Positions 36,534-44,119 of a stretch of DNA of 64,000 nt are shown piece after piece; within the stretch, counting starts at the first letter, position 1, and every line of letters starts with the position of its first letter. The stretch comes from Gottfriedia acidiceleris. Lineage in GTDB: Bacteria > Bacillota > Bacilli > Bacillales > Bacillaceae_G. The position numbers and the translations under genes are program-made. The notes under the pieces were generated by a model, which did not search any database, was not told where the DNA came from, and was given only the letters and a program-made list of their open reading frames with translations. Location of the stretch: assembly GCF_004138285.1 (NCBI RefSeq), contig NZ_SCFN01000004.1:419926-483925 (forward strand). The letters are read 5' to 3'.

Positions 36534-37298
36534 TTATTTCATTCGTTTTTTATATACTTTCATCGAAATCATATAAAACAAAATCCCAATTCCCACTAAC
36601 CACAACACTGCTGTTACAATGACACCATAGTCAGGCTGCCCAGCTAAAATGGAACGCACACTTTCGGCAATTGGTGTCATTGGCTGATTTTCGGCAAAAG
36701 CTCGAAGCTTGCTACCCATATTATTTGTTGGAACAAAGGCAGAACTTACAAACATTAATCCCATTAGTAGATAAGAGAACACGTTCGCACCTTCATACGA
36801 TTTTGACATTAGCCCGCATGCTACTGCAATCCAAGTGAAAGAAAATACGGTAAGCAGGATCATACCAAATGCTAATAGCCATTCTACAAAATTAGCATGA
36901 GGACGGAATCCCATAATAAAAGAAATGAGAATCACCGCAGCAACTGATAATAAGTTTAATAGTAAAGTTGAGATGACATGCCCTCCCAATATCGATGATT
37001 TGGAGATTGGCATGGAATGGAATCGATCAAAGATACCTCTAGTCATGTCAGTGTTCACTCGAACTGCTGTATAGGAAATCCCCATTCCAATACACATAAG
37101 CAGCACACCTGGAACGATAAAATTCACATAATCTACTTTATTCATTGTCATGGCACTACCGAAAATATAGACAAAAGCAAGCATAAGCATAATCGGCATA
37201 AGAATCGTTGTGATAATTGTGTCAATACTTCGAAGTGAATGCTTCATCACCCGACTGCTCATTGTAATTGTATCGCTGAAAAAATGGTTTCCACTCAT
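36534..37298 (-). CDS. ABC-2 type exporter permease (DrrB-like)
   Basis: A 254-aa membrane protein with about six transmembrane helices. The VNFIVPGVLLMCIGMGISYTA and DMTRGIFDRFHSMPISKSS blocks are typical of daunorubicin-resistance-type permeases, with LMGLMFVSSAFVPTNNM and PMTPIAESVRSILAG in the second half. It works with the adjacent ATPase to export hydrophobic compounds. Its ATG overlaps the stop of the ATPase gene by one base (TAATG), so the two are translationally coupled. Confidence 0.92.
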   Translation of the reverse strand: MSGNHFFSDTITMSSRVMKHSLRSIDTIITTILMPIMLMLAFVYIFGSAMTMNKVDYVNFIVPGVLLMCIGMGISYTAVRVNTDMTRGIFDRFHSMPISKSSILGGHVISTLLLNLLSVAAVILISFIMGFRPHANFVEWLLAFGMILLTVFSFTWIAVACGLMSKSYEGANVFSYLLMGLMFVSSAFVPTNNMGSKLRAFAENQPMTPIAESVRSILAGQPDYGVIVTAVLWLVGIGILFYMISMKVYKKRMK

Positions 37299-38059
37299 TA
37301 CAATTCTCCTTTCTTTCCGGTAACAGCGAGGAAAATTTCCTCAAGGTTCGGCTGTTTTTCCACATATTCCACTTTTTTAGGTGGAAGAATTGCTTTTAAT
37401 TCATCCAATGTTCCTTGAACGAGAATCTTTCCATCATGTAAAATCGCAATGCGGTCAGCTAGTTGTTCGGCTTCTTCTAAATATTGGGTAGTGAGAAAAA
37501 CGGTAATACCAGCTTTCGCCATATCACGAATCACTTCCCACAATGCTAAACGTGCTTCAGGGTCAAGTCCAACAGAAGGCTCATCAAGAAAAACAAGTTC
37601 AGGTGACCCAAGTACTGTCATTGCTAAATCCAAGCGTCGTTTCATACCGCCTGAATAAGTAGCAAGAGCTCGATTACCAGCTTCGACTAAGTCAAAGCGG
37701 CGTAGACTTTCTTCCACAGCTTCTTTCCGATTAGGCAAGTGGCGAAGTTTTGCTACTAGGTCGAGATTTTCGCGCCCTGTCAAAATATCATCTACTGCAA
37801 CGTTTTGTCCGGTTAGACTGATTTTCTCACGTACTTGTTGTGGGTTTGTTTGTAGGTTTGCATTACAAACTTCAATTTCCCCCTTATCCGCTTGCAATAA
37901 TGTAGTCAAAATTTTAATAATAGTTGTTTTACCGGCACCATTTGATCCAAGTAAAGCGAAGACACTGCCTTTTTCCACTTCAAAATCTACACCTTTGAGA
38001 ACCTCAATTTCTTTGAAGGATTTTTTTAGCCCTTTCACTGAAATTGCTGTATTATTCAT
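37298..38059 (-). CDS. ABC exporter ATP-binding protein (DrrA-like)
   Basis: A 253-aa ATPase. Walker A GSNGAGKTT (near 40), signature YSGGMKRRLDLAM, Walker B LVFLDEPSVGLDPEARL, and the switch histidine region replaced by VFLTTQYLEEAEQLADRI, as in the DrrA subfamily, where this position is glutamine. The start was set at ATG 38059 (MNNTAISVKG), which follows GGGAGGGAAAGGA; a longer frame would include 14 unlikely residues upstream of that site. With the permease it forms a dimeric exporter. Cotranscription with padR and the two DUF1048 genes is likely, although 148 bp separate it from the nearer DUF1048 gene. Confidence 0.93.
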   Translation of the reverse strand: MNNTAISVKGLKKSFKEIEVLKGVDFEVEKGSVFALLGSNGAGKTTIIKILTTLLQADKGEIEVCNANLQTNPQQVREKISLTGQNVAVDDILTGRENLDLVAKLRHLPNRKEAVEESLRRFDLVEAGNRALATYSGGMKRRLDLAMTVLGSPELVFLDEPSVGLDPEARLALWEVIRDMAKAGITVFLTTQYLEEAEQLADRIAILHDGKILVQGTLDELKAILPPKKVEYVEKQPNLEEIFLAVTGKKGEL

Positions 38060-38207
38060 AATCCTTTCCCTCCCATATATGAAGTTGAAGGCGCGTTTCA
38101 CTGCGTACTAGCGCCTGCAACTTGTTTTGTCTATATTGACTGACAATTAATCAGTTCTTACTAATAGCTAGTTTTCCAAAAAAGTATTTTAGTGGGGTGT
38201 TCAATGC

Positions 38208-38552
38208 TTATTTTTTCTTACTCACACGATCTAGAACGCTTTTGTTCAAATTATTGCGTAACTTATCATCCCATCTTTTCGCTTGATCAGTAAGTCCATT
38301 AGCAAATGCTGTCAAGTCTTCACCTGTCACTTCCAATACGTCTTTGCCATCTGCAGCACCAGCTTCAAACAAATCAATGAGATCATATTGGATTCTCAGC
38401 ATATCCATGCCACTTCCAGAAGCGAAACTCCACATATAGTTGCAGATTGTTTTGTAGGCTTCTGAGTAGTTTCCTGGCAAAGCTTCCACACGCGCCATCA
38501 TTTCTTTGTATTCTTTTTTGTCATCAAGTATCTTTTTGATAAAATTTATCAT
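38208..38552 (-). CDS. DUF1048 protein, copy 2
   Basis: A 114-aa helical cytosolic protein. The DUF1048 pattern is present: IKKILDDKKEYKEMMARVEALP, YKTICNYMWSF, LIDLFEAGAADGKDVLEVTGED and LTAFANGLTDQAKRW. Function unknown; the family is commonly found next to PadR regulators and ABC exporters. It is paralogous to the next gene upstream, 18 nt away. Confidence 0.88.
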   Translation of the reverse strand: MINFIKKILDDKKEYKEMMARVEALPGNYSEAYKTICNYMWSFASGSGMDMLRIQYDLIDLFEAGAADGKDVLEVTGEDLTAFANGLTDQAKRWDDKLRNNLNKSVLDRVSKKK

Positions 38553-38570
38553 GATTTTTAGCCCCCTACC

Positions 38571-38948
38571 TTATTTTTTATTCGTCCATATTTTTACTTG
38601 CTGTTCTACTCTACTTTCAATGTCTTTTTTCAAATCTACTTGCTTTCCTAATATACTCGCCGATTCTCCATCTAGTTTTGAGAGAGTCATCAATTCGTCA
38701 GCAAATGCCGCCACGTCTTCACCAGTAACATCTAGTACATGCTTGCCTTCTGCTGAACTAGCTTCAAACAGTTCATACAAATTGATGATTTCTTCACCAA
38801 ATCCATATCCGAAATTCCACATGTATTTTTGAATTTTTTTGAAAACAAATGCGTAATCTTTCGGAAGGGAATTTACTTTTTTCATAAATGCTTTGTATTC
38901 CTTCTTGCTTTCTAAATCGCCAATGATTAGCTCTATAAATTTCTTCAT
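38571..38948 (-). CDS. DUF1048 protein, copy 1
   Basis: A 125-aa protein paralogous to the gene just downstream. Shared blocks are SKKEYKAFMKKVNSLPKDY, FKKIQKYMWNF, INLYELFEASSAEGKHVLDV and TGEDVAAFADELM. No membrane segment. It begins one base after the padR stop, so it is cotranscribed with and probably translationally coupled to padR. Role unknown; a PadR cofactor or a toxic-compound-response protein is possible by context only. Confidence 0.88.
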   Translation of the reverse strand: MKKFIELIIGDLESKKEYKAFMKKVNSLPKDYAFVFKKIQKYMWNFGYGFGEEIINLYELFEASSAEGKHVLDVTGEDVAAFADELMTLSKLDGESASILGKQVDLKKDIESRVEQQVKIWTNKK

Positions 38949-38949
38949 A

Positions 38950-39273
38950 TTACTTCTCCCCTTTTAGGATATTTATTTTTGATGAAACAAAGTCCCATTT
39001 TTTCCAAAATTGCTGTAATTCCTCATGCCCAGCTTCGGTTAATGAATAAAACTTTCGAGGTGGACCCATTTCAGAACGTTTTTTCTCAATATTTACTAAT
39101 TCTTTCTTTTCCAGCCTAATCAGAATCGTGTAGACTGTACCTTCGACAACCTCTGTAAAACCTAAATCATTAAGGAGGCGAGTAATCTCATAGCCGTAAG
39201 TATCACCTCGACTAATGATTTCCAGTACACAACCTTCCAACGAACCTTTAAGCATTTCTGTTAAATTTTCCAT
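38950..39273 (-). CDS. PadR family transcriptional regulator
   Basis: A 107-aa PadR-type winged helix repressor: LKGSLEGCVLEIISRGDTYGYEI, VVEGTVYTILIRLEKKELV and RSEMGPPRKFYSLTEAG, with a C-terminal dimerisation helix (FWKKWDFVSSKINIL). Start at ATG 39273, since AAAGGAGGTG lies upstream and a GTG three codons earlier overlaps it. First gene of an operon with two DUF1048 genes and a drug-type ABC exporter, so it likely represses them until a ligand binds. The region upstream holds three long direct repeats. Confidence 0.9.
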   Translation of the reverse strand: MENLTEMLKGSLEGCVLEIISRGDTYGYEITRLLNDLGFTEVVEGTVYTILIRLEKKELVNIEKKRSEMGPPRKFYSLTEAGHEELQQFWKKWDFVSSKINILKGEK

Positions 39274-39390
39274 AGCATACACCTCCTTTAACTTTGGTTA
39301 AATTAGTTTTCAGTCAATTAGTAAAGGTAAACTGTAACGATAAGTAGCAGAGCACAATAATATTGAAATAGATAAAAGCACCTCTTTAAG

Positions 39391-39427
39391 CTATTTAGTA
39401 TTACAGATATTCAGTATTACTTAGTAC
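39391..39427. repeat. 37-bp direct repeat, copy 1
   Basis: First of three related 37-bp units, beginning CTATTTAGTATTACAGATAT and ending ATTACTTAGTAC. Internally it contains AGTATTAC twice. Confidence 0.85.
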
Positions 39428-39501
39428 CCGATAAAAAAATATATCTAAATAGTCTATGGATCAAGGATTTCATATGATAATTTTTACTGAACTCTTTTCA
39501 A

Positions 39502-39538
39502 CTATCTAGCATGACTGATATTCAGTGTTACTTAGTAA
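39502..39538. repeat. 37-bp direct repeat, copy 2
   Basis: Most diverged copy: CTATCTAGCATGACTGATAT start, GTTACTTAGTAA end. Its start is 111 bp after copy 1. Confidence 0.85.
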
Positions 39539-39607
39539 TAGTATATTGTATTACTAAGTAGAGAAAATGTGAACCATTTTATAAAAAAATTTATAAATAA
39601 TTTTCAA

Positions 39608-39644
39608 CTATTTAGTATTACAGATATTTAGTATTACTTAGTAC
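39608..39644. repeat. 37-bp direct repeat, copy 3
   Basis: Nearly identical to copy 1 (one difference, TATTTAG for TATTCAG). Its start is 106 bp after copy 2. The 63-70 bp between copies are not obviously related to each other. Confidence 0.85.
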
Positions 39645-39805
39645 TGGTACAGTGTATCACTTAGTAGTTAGGTTGTAAAGTAGCTAAGCAATAAATTTTT
39701 GGTTGAGAAACACGATCAGCAACCACTATTTTTGTTAAGTTTCTGTGCAGTAATTTTCCAATAAATAATATTCATTGCCAAAAATCAAATTAAATGAAAA
39801 CAAAG

Positions 39806-39842
39806 AAAAAGCCCAAATCTTTGTTACACTTAGGTTTGAGCT
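39806..39842 (-). terminator. Terminator behind ligase remnant / gerA
   Basis: GCTCAAACC with GATTTGGGC around a 13-nt loop, T-run on the minus strand. It closely resembles the terminator at 25296. It probably belonged to the acyl-CoA ligase whose remnant precedes it and now serves gerA. Confidence 0.8.
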
Positions 39843-39851
39843 TGCAGTAAT

Positions 39852-39929
39852 TCAAGTGAAAAAGTGAGGTAGTACAGATCCACGTATTGCTCTTCGTAAG
39901 ATTTTTCCTGTACATCTTTTAGGCTTCTT
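39852..39929 (-). pseudogene. 3' remnant of an acyl-CoA ligase gene
   Basis: About 25 codons reading KPKRCTGKILRRAIRGS then VLPHFFT and a TGA stop. TGKILRRAIR is the C-terminal catalytic-lysine motif of AMP-forming acyl-CoA ligases (compare STGKILKRAL in the intact ligase at 47510). The frame starts where the gerA gene stops, with no ribosome site or start. Confidence 0.72.
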
Positions 39930-41388
39930 ACTTTCCCTTATCATCATGAGGATATTTGTGTGGGCTATTTATTAATTTACGTAAATCTCCCCTATAAAAA
40001 ACATCTTTAAATTCTTTAAAATTAAAAGGAATTAGTGGTGCTAAGTATGGAACGCCTACTGAACGTAAACGAGACATATGTATGATCATTATCAACAATC
40101 CAATACCCAAACCAGTGAAACCGAAAAAATTTCCTATAAAAAGAAAAATATAGCGTATAGGTTGAAGAGAGCTCGGTAATGTTCCAATTGTAAGCATCGT
40201 GCTTGTTAGGTAAGCTAGCCCCGCTACGATGAGACTAAGTGGGTGAACTAGCTTTGCATCTACCGCTGTCGTACCTATTGTAATTGTAGAGATTAAAGAA
40301 ACAACTAGAATCATTTCCCTTGAGATTTTATATGAACCAATTCCTAATATTTGTAACAAAAAGATAAGCAAGAATACTTCAGCCCACAAAGGCAAAACGG
40401 TAACTGTTTCTACAAAAAACTTTTTATGAATTTCTTTCGGTACCAAATTGTCATGAAATTTTGCAAATGCAAGATAAAATCCAGGTAACAAGATAGTTAT
40501 CAGAAAACTTATTATTGTTATAAGGCGAACGCTTAACTTTAATTGTTTAACATAATAGTCACTTGGTTGCTGAAAGTATTGAACGAATAAATTAGGCACA
40601 ATCGTTGCAGATGGGGTACCGTTCACCATAATGGCAATTCTTCCTTCATACAAAGCGGAAGCTACAGCATCTGGCAACTCAGTATTAAAAGAAAGCGGGA
40701 AAAACGTTTTCTGTGTTCCTTCTATTGCTATTTCAATTACTCTTGACTCAAGTACATAATCAACTTGTAAAGAGTCAATTCTATTATGTACTTCTTGCAA
40801 AGCAATTTGATCAACTCGATCAGTTAAATAAACAATCGCTACATCTGTTTTTGCGATCCTTCCAAGTTTCTTCTTTTCCACCATAAATGTAGGAGATTGA
40901 ATTATATTATGAAGTAAATTTAAGTTCACTTTCAATTGTTCCGAGAAAGAAATCAATGGTCCTTGAATATTACGTTGTCTCGTACTTTGCTCGACTGATC
41001 GTTGTTCCCATTGTGCTGTATCAACAAGTATGCCACTTTCAAAACCATCAATTAAAACAAGTGTTTTGCCACTAAGAATACCTTCGATTGAGGAAGAAAT
41101 TGATGTTATCAACTCGACGTTTTCTGAGCGAATATGATAACATGCTAAAGTATTCATAAAAGTATCTTTATCCTTGATTCGAATACTATGTAAAGGTTCA
41201 ATAATACTCTCCCGAATTAGCTCTGTATTAACAATTCCATCAATATATAATAATGCACCAATGTTGTCTCCATTTGCGTCCAATTGAATCTGTCTCACAT
41301 ATAATTCAGGCGAATCATGTAACCCTTCTTTTATTTTTTTTATATTTTTATTTAGGCCCTTGGTGAAATCTTGTACTTCACTATTCAT
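39928..41388 (-). CDS. GerA-family spore germination receptor subunit A
   Basis: A 486-aa protein. The N-terminal cytosolic half (1 to about 290) has QIQLDANGDNIGALLYIDGI, FESGILVDTAQWEQRSVEQ and VAIVYLTDRVDQIALQEV, typical GerAA/GerKA blocks. The C-terminal half has about five transmembrane helices, including ISFLITILLPGFYLAF and PLIPFNFKEFKDVFYRGDL. It would sit in the spore inner membrane as the channel-forming subunit of a nutrient germinant receptor. Receptors normally need B and C subunits encoded alongside; none is adjacent here, so it is either an orphan or works with subunits encoded elsewhere. The 3' end is shortly followed by a ligase-gene remnant, which points to rearrangement. 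Confidence 0.93.
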   Translation of the reverse strand: MNSEVQDFTKGLNKNIKKIKEGLHDSPELYVRQIQLDANGDNIGALLYIDGIVNTELIRESIIEPLHSIRIKDKDTFMNTLACYHIRSENVELITSISSSIEGILSGKTLVLIDGFESGILVDTAQWEQRSVEQSTRQRNIQGPLISFSEQLKVNLNLLHNIIQSPTFMVEKKKLGRIAKTDVAIVYLTDRVDQIALQEVHNRIDSLQVDYVLESRVIEIAIEGTQKTFFPLSFNTELPDAVASALYEGRIAIMVNGTPSATIVPNLFVQYFQQPSDYYVKQLKLSVRLITIISFLITILLPGFYLAFAKFHDNLVPKEIHKKFFVETVTVLPLWAEVFLLIFLLQILGIGSYKISREMILVVSLISTITIGTTAVDAKLVHPLSLIVAGLAYLTSTMLTIGTLPSSLQPIRYIFLFIGNFFGFTGLGIGLLIMIIHMSRLRSVGVPYLAPLIPFNFKEFKDVFYRGDLRKLINSPHKYPHDDKGK

Positions 41389-41540
41389 ATATCACCTCGA
41401 ATCATTTTTATACCAATCTATTTTAGTATCTAATCATCCTTAATTAAATATTCAATTCCTCTTATTACTTTTTGAACTTACTGCTTATAGCTATAAAGCT
41501 TAAAATATTAGTTGTAAAGATAAACTAATAAACATAAATC

Positions 41541-41576
41541 AAAAAAGCTCAAACCTTTTTACAAAAGAATTTGAGG
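41541..41576 (-). terminator. Terminator at end of the catabolic cluster
   Basis: CTCAAA / TTTGAG stem with a long loop, six T on the minus strand, 30 nt after the SDR stop. Confidence 0.7.
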
Positions 41577-41605
41577 TTTTTTCATTCTTATGTTTTCGTA
41601 GTATG

Positions 41606-42409
41606 TTACATATAAATCCCACCATTTACTTGTAAAATGGCTCCATTCACATAATTTGACATAGGAGAAGCAAGATAATAGATGGATTCTGCAGCCTCTT
41701 CAATAGTCCCTGATCGCTTCTGGGGAATCATTGCTGTTAATTGTTCACGCACTTTTTTAGGAATGCCAAGTGGAATGTCGCTGATGAATTCACCTTCTTC
41801 TTTTGATTGGGTCAACCGAGTATCCATAACCCCAAAAGCGATTGCATTACAATTGATGTTAAACTGTCCCCATTCTTTTGCTACTGACTTAGTTAAGCCA
41901 AAAAGACCTGCCTTAGCTGATGCATAATTCGCTTGTCCAACATTTCCTGTCAATCCAGCTATAGAAGATACATTAATGATTTTTCTGTAATGATCAACTC
42001 CTTGTTCTATCTCTTTTTTTGCTACATTCCTCATATAAGGTGCTGCTTCTCTTATAAGACGGAAAGGTGAAACTAAATGAACTTCCATTATTTTTCGAAA
42101 TTGTTCATCCGTCATCTTGTGAACAAGTCCGTCCCATGTATATCCTGCATTATTGACCAAAATATCCAATCGTCCAAAAGAATTCATTGTCTTTGCTACG
42201 ATCTTTGAAGGAAACTCGTTTTCCGTTACATCTCCTGAAAAGACAATCGCTTCTCCTCCTGATTCAACAATTTTAGCTCTTACCATTTCTGCATGACCTT
42301 CATCTAAATCAGATATAACAACTTTTACGCCTTGTTTTGCTAATTTTTCTGCTGTCGCTCTACCAATCCCTCTTCCTGCCCCTGTAATTATTGCTACATT
42401 TCCTTCCAA
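41606..42409 (-). CDS. SDR family oxidoreductase (FabG/3-hydroxyacyl-CoA dehydrogenase-like)
   Basis: A 267-aa short-chain dehydrogenase: TGAGRGIGRATAEKLA (10-25), the acid residue of VVISDLDEGH favouring NAD, NNAGYTWDG, Ser of INVSSIAGLTG, Y-x3-K in ANYASAKAG, and the C-terminal GAILQVNGG. Start is TTG 42409, set by GGAGGG 8 nt upstream. An insert before the catalytic serine (RNVAKKEIEQGVDHYRK) makes it slightly longer than FabG. It follows the crotonase gene by 75 bp, so a 3-hydroxyacyl-CoA dehydrogenase role in side-chain oxidation is likely by context. Keto reductase activity on another substrate remains possible. Confidence 0.87.
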   Translation of the reverse strand: MEGNVAIITGAGRGIGRATAEKLAKQGVKVVISDLDEGHAEMVRAKIVESGGEAIVFSGDVTENEFPSKIVAKTMNSFGRLDILVNNAGYTWDGLVHKMTDEQFRKIMEVHLVSPFRLIREAAPYMRNVAKKEIEQGVDHYRKIINVSSIAGLTGNVGQANYASAKAGLFGLTKSVAKEWGQFNINCNAIAFGVMDTRLTQSKEEGEFISDIPLGIPKKVREQLTAMIPQKRSGTIEEAAESIYYLASPMSNYVNGAILQVNGGIYM

Positions 42410-42484
42410 TTCGATCGCCCTCCTTCAATTATTTGATAAATCGATCTCAATTTGTATCATTATTAATGTAGTTCTTTCTATTTC

Positions 42485-43261
42485 TCATCCATTATTAATC
42501 ATTCCATGTTTGCCTTGCTCTTGTACGAAGCGCTTAGCACCTTTCATGGATTCACCACTTTGTACAACAGTCATTCCTAAAGTGAACTCTAACTGCATTG
42601 CTTTCTCAAAATCTAGATCAAATCCTTCATAAACTGCTTTTCGGTCATTTTTCATACATAATTGAGGATATTGAGCAATTTGAGCAGCAAGTTTTTCAGC
42701 TTCTTCCTTCACTGTTCCTACTTCTACAATTCGATTGGCAAGCCCCATAGAAAGTGCTTCCTCTGCTCCAACAGATCGACCAGTTAAAATCAGATCGAGA
42801 GCACGGCTCATACCGATTAAGCGAGGTAATCGCTGTGTTCCACCATCTATCAGTGGTACACCAAAACGACGACAAAAAACACCGAATATTGCGTCTTTTT
42901 CAACCACTCTAAGATCGCACCAAATTGCTAACTCTAACCCTCCGGCGACAGCATGACCTGATACTGCAGCAATTACAGGCTTTGATAAGTTCATTCGACT
43001 AGGACCCATAGGACCATCTTTCGACATATCTATATCCAAACAATTTCCGTCGTCTACAGAAAATGCTTTTAGATCTGCGCCGGCACAGAACGTTCCACCC
43101 TTTCCATACAACACAGCTACATGTAGATTTTCATCATTTTCAAAATCACGAAATGCTTCAGCAAGCAGTTGTGCTGTCTCACGGTCAACTGCATTCCTAA
43201 CAATAGGTCGATTGATTTGAATCGTACAGATATTTTCTTTTTTTTCTACTAATACCTTCAT
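42485..43261 (-). CDS. Crotonase / enoyl-CoA hydratase family protein
   Basis: A 258-aa crotonase-fold enzyme. The oxyanion-hole blocks are KGGTFCAGADLKAF (about 60-75) and SGHAVAGGLELAIWCDLRV (about 102-120); the first catalytic glutamate (GLELAI) is kept. The second usual glutamate region reads CRRFGVPLIDGGTQRLPRL, with Arg where classical hydratases have Glu. This RRxGVPLIDGG form is a common, poorly characterised subgroup, so hydratase activity is not certain. With the adjacent SDR it could do the hydration and oxidation steps of beta-oxidation for fatty acids made by the upstream pathway. Confidence 0.88.
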   Translation of the reverse strand: MKVLVEKKENICTIQINRPIVRNAVDRETAQLLAEAFRDFENDENLHVAVLYGKGGTFCAGADLKAFSVDDGNCLDIDMSKDGPMGPSRMNLSKPVIAAVSGHAVAGGLELAIWCDLRVVEKDAIFGVFCRRFGVPLIDGGTQRLPRLIGMSRALDLILTGRSVGAEEALSMGLANRIVEVGTVKEEAEKLAAQIAQYPQLCMKNDRKAVYEGFDLDFEKAMQLEFTLGMTVVQSGESMKGAKRFVQEQGKHGMINNG

Positions 43262-43552
43262 TAACTATTACCTCACATCTCTATATTTAAGTGGTTATAA
43301 TTAAATCTTTTATCGTTGCTCCATTCCTTCTATGTGATAAAAATGATGGTCCATATTCCAAATAATACAATCCCTATAGCAATAATGCCTTTGATCGTGA
43401 TTTAGAATTTGAGAAAGGTCACTTTTCATCCATTTAAATAGTTGACTGCAGGAGATTTTTTTATTGAGTCAACAAAAGAGGGTATTAAAGGATATGAGTT
43501 TTATAGATAGATTGAAGGCGGGTTACATTGCTTTATTTGATCCAAATCTGCA
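43262..43552. other. Intergenic region with possible gene debris
   Basis: No supported gene. Minus strand near 43330-43400 encodes a single hydrophobic stretch (IIAIGIVLFGIWTIIFIT) without a start. Plus strand has a 36-codon frame (MSFIDRLKAGYIALFDPNLQ and on) without a ribosome site that runs into the terminator. Confidence 0.45.
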
Positions 43553-43583
43553 AAAAATGATCCTCAAAAAGAAGATCATTTTT
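43553..43583 (-). terminator. Terminator after DUF202 gene
   Basis: Perfect AAAAATGATC / GATCATTTTT stem with 11-nt loop, 27 nt after the stop; T-runs on both strands. Confidence 0.85.
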
Positions 43584-43610
43584 GGCAAATTCTTATCAAA
43601 GTAGAAGAGT

Positions 43611-44000
43611 TTAAAACAATCCCCATACATCTAAATAATAAGCTCCAAAAATAATAAAAATAAGAACTAAGGCCACCGATAAATAAACAACCAATGTCCT
43701 TGAAAATTTAAACGCTTGATTATTAATATCATTTCCTTTGATAAAATAACTGATCGTTGAAATAATTAAAGCAAAAATTCCAACAATAATCGAGGATAAT
43801 CCAATTATTTTTGATAATGTATCTCCTATTTTTGCATTAGAAGCCAGAGTAGAAAAATGAAGATTAGTGATTAAAAAGCCAACCCCCATAATGGTTATAC
43901 TTGTTCTTACCCAAGCAAGATAAGTTCTTTCATTTGCTAAATGCTGTTGGATATATTTAGAATCAATTGTTTCTTTCTGCTTTCCTAACGCATTATTCAT
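43611..44000 (-). CDS. DUF202 membrane protein (YidH-like)
   Basis: A 129-aa membrane protein. The N-terminal motif KYIQQHLANERTYLAWVRTSIT is the DUF202 hallmark. Three transmembrane helices follow (IMGVGFLITNLHF; IIGLSSIIVGIFALIISTI; VVYLSVALVLIFIIFGAYY). Start set at ATG 44000, 6 nt after AGAGGT; an ATG two codons upstream touches that site, and the longer frame upstream is not protein-like. Function unknown. It follows the MFS gene by about 119 bp on the same strand. Confidence 0.85.
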   Translation of the reverse strand: MNNALGKQKETIDSKYIQQHLANERTYLAWVRTSITIMGVGFLITNLHFSTLASNAKIGDTLSKIIGLSSIIVGIFALIISTISYFIKGNDINNQAFKFSRTLVVYLSVALVLIFIIFGAYYLDVWGLF

Positions 44001-44119
44001 ATTCATACCTCTATATCTTTCTTCAGAATATCCTTTTAAAAAATTCAATCGGAATATTTTCACCGTAATTAAATCTACCATTCGAGTAGAAGTACATGGA
44101 TTCTTCTATAAGATTCGCA

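Noticed and set aside
39391..39644. Three direct repeats as a CRISPR array
   Set aside because: Only three copies, the middle one diverged, gaps of 63-70 bp and no cas genes.
43496..43606. 36-codon plus-strand frame (MSFIDRLKAGYIALF...)
   Set aside because: No ribosome site and it reads through the DUF202 terminator hairpin.
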